A DNA stretch of 64,000 nt from Epithemia pelagica (lineage: Eukaryota; Bacillariophyta; Bacillariophyceae; Surirellales; Surirellaceae). The position numbers and the translations under genes are program-made. Where the stretch lies: assembly GCA_946965045.2 (NCBI GenBank), contig OX337231.1:124001-188000 (forward strand), read 5' to 3'. The notes beneath the pieces are model-generated. The model saw nothing but the letters and a program-made list of their open reading frames with translations. It was not told the origin of the DNA and made no database searches. Shown piece after piece: positions 63,102 to 64,000 of this stretch. Within the stretch, counting starts at the first letter, position 1, and the number at the start of each line of letters is the position of its first letter.

Positions 63102-64000
63102 CTATGACGGATTGCTCGTAAACGGAGGTTGGAGCGTGTTGGGGAGTCCATAGTCTTGCAAAAGGTCGGTGTGTGTTTCGTACAAGACTTGGACCTTGCG
63201 AGTGGCCCCCCATTCCGCATAGTACTTCATGGCTTCGTTCATAAAAAAGGACGCATCGGAAAGGGCATGGACGGATCGCAAGAAGGTGGCATAACGTTCA
63301 TTGGCGAGGCCGGCATCTTGCAGAAATCCGCCCCGAACCGACGCGGCAATGGCCTGTTTGTACGCCTGTTTCGCTTGCTTGTCATTCCGTCTCAAAGCCG
63401 CTTCTTCTGCATCCAACAGAAACAGTTCGTGAACCAAGTTCAAAGCTCCAGACCTGACCCATTGTGCGATGCGGGAACGAGCCTTGCGAGCGGCGTTTCT
63501 GTACTTGGCTTGACCAGTTTCTGCGGCACGGACATACAGACAGAGCGCCCGCGAAAAGGGTTCAAAACCATAATAGGCCGCGCCTGACCATGTCTTATAG
63601 AAAACATCGCCCATCTCCAAGGCTATTTCAGCGCCCTTCTCGTACTCGGCAAAGTAGGCACACAAGTTGCAAATGTGATGACGGCCAACCGTATTGAAAA
63701 TAAAGGGATGTCGTTCAATGTCAATTCCGTGCATAGCCGTGCCCGTTAATCCTGTTGTTTGAGGATTATAGGGAGCACCCATCAAATTTAACACCTTTTG
63801 CCACAGCAGGCGCAATCCCAAAACATAGGTGTGAAGTTGAAGCTTCTCCAGTTGAGGGATATAGTTCCGCAAATCTTGTTCCAAACCAACCAATTTGTTC
63901 CCCCCTGAAAAGAATTCGCAAATCAAAAAGAACAAAATCGCCATGCCGACAGCTCCGATGTTCCCAGATAACATTCCAACACGATATGCTTCCAAGTAGT
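63102..64000 (-). CDS. C-terminal part of a helical-repeat (TPR-like) protein, 5' end beyond window
   Basis: The frame is open to the right edge, about 299 codons, ending in a TAA at 63102. It is almost all amphipathic helices with TPR-like spacing: YEKGAEIALEMGDVFYKTWS, PFSRALCLYVRAAETGQAKY, FLLDAEEAALRRNDKQAKQA, NERYATFLRSVHALSDASFF, MNEAMKYYAEWGATRKVQVL. The block CEFFSGGNKLVGLEQDLRNY followed by helices resembles the C-terminal helical region of large AAA-type predicted ATPases fused to kinase or cyclase domains, which are common in diatoms and cyanobacteria. The catalytic part would be outside the window, so this identity is tentative. No start codon is assigned because the first in-frame codons (Y-L-E-A-Y) are clearly internal. 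Confidence 0.65.
   Translation of the reverse strand, partial: YLEAYRVGMLSGNIGAVGMAILFFLICEFFSGGNKLVGLEQDLRNYIPQLEKLQLHTYVLGLRLLWQKVLNLMGAPYNPQTTGLTGTAMHGIDIERHPFIFNTVGRHHICNLCAYFAEYEKGAEIALEMGDVFYKTWSGAAYYGFEPFSRALCLYVRAAETGQAKYRNAARKARSRIAQWVRSGALNLVHELFLLDAEEAALRRNDKQAKQAYKQAIAASVRGGFLQDAGLANERYATFLRSVHALSDASFFMNEAMKYYAEWGATRKVQVLYETHTDLLQDYGLPNTLQPPFTSNPS

Overview
The window looks like nuclear DNA of a photosynthetic stramenopile, most likely a pennate diatom. I base this on short GT-AG introns, Ty1/copia elements with diatom-type features (an aspartic protease reading DRGANGG instead of D-S/T-G, and a WVDD reverse transcriptase motif), many secreted or single-pass proteins, a secreted protein with HYR-like and EF-hand modules, and long polar low-complexity protein tails. 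There are no operons or Shine-Dalgarno sites, and I recognised no rRNA or tRNA genes. The species cannot be named from sequence alone.

Layout. 1-4356 (-): gag-pol ORF of a copia retrotransposon, running off the left edge. 6581-8046 (+): secreted HYR-like/EF-hand gene with a frameshift in a G run. 8.2-14.3 kb: mostly non-coding, holding two diverged copies of an undescribed repeat, a 95-bp GT microsatellite, a TA-flanked mariner-like MITE (10975-11544) and a small secreted-protein gene with one intron (11937-12668). 14.7-23.5 kb (-): a cluster of secreted four-EF-hand proteins, A, B and C, plus a fragment A'. Gene A carries an in-frame stop. A' is cut off exactly where a 5'-truncated but fully open copia pol ORF (16444-20184) begins. 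23.5-26.5 kb: no gene seen. 26.5-38.7 kb: two divergently transcribed paralogous type I membrane proteins with repeated RRxSGxY motifs in proline-rich tails. They are separated by about 4 kb holding an 82-83 bp tandem repeat and two ~1.4-kb elements with ~90-bp terminal inverted repeats. 39.7-41.4 kb (+): a secreted 2-oxoglutarate/Fe(II) dioxygenase. 42.2-44.5 kb (-): a type II membrane protein with a tail-fibre-like motif. 45.3-46.4 kb (-): a LURP-one/Tubby-C-like protein. 47.7-56.8 kb: a convergent pair of CPA2 cation/proton antiporter paralogues with long soluble tails. 57.6-59.5 kb (+): a secreted beta-propeller-like protein, with a frameshifted pseudogene paralogue at 61.3-62.8 kb. 63.1-64.0 kb (-): the C-terminal part of a helical-repeat protein, open to the right edge.

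The main theme is local duplication followed by divergence. Four unrelated gene families are each present as adjacent paralogues: EF-hand (three plus a fragment), RRxSG membrane proteins (2), antiporters (2) and propellers (2). In three of the four families, at least one copy shows decay or a changed key residue. Most of the products are predicted to enter the secretory pathway or a membrane (calcium binding, cation/proton exchange, putative prolyl hydroxylation, surface proteins). They could act at the cell surface or wall, but that link is inference.
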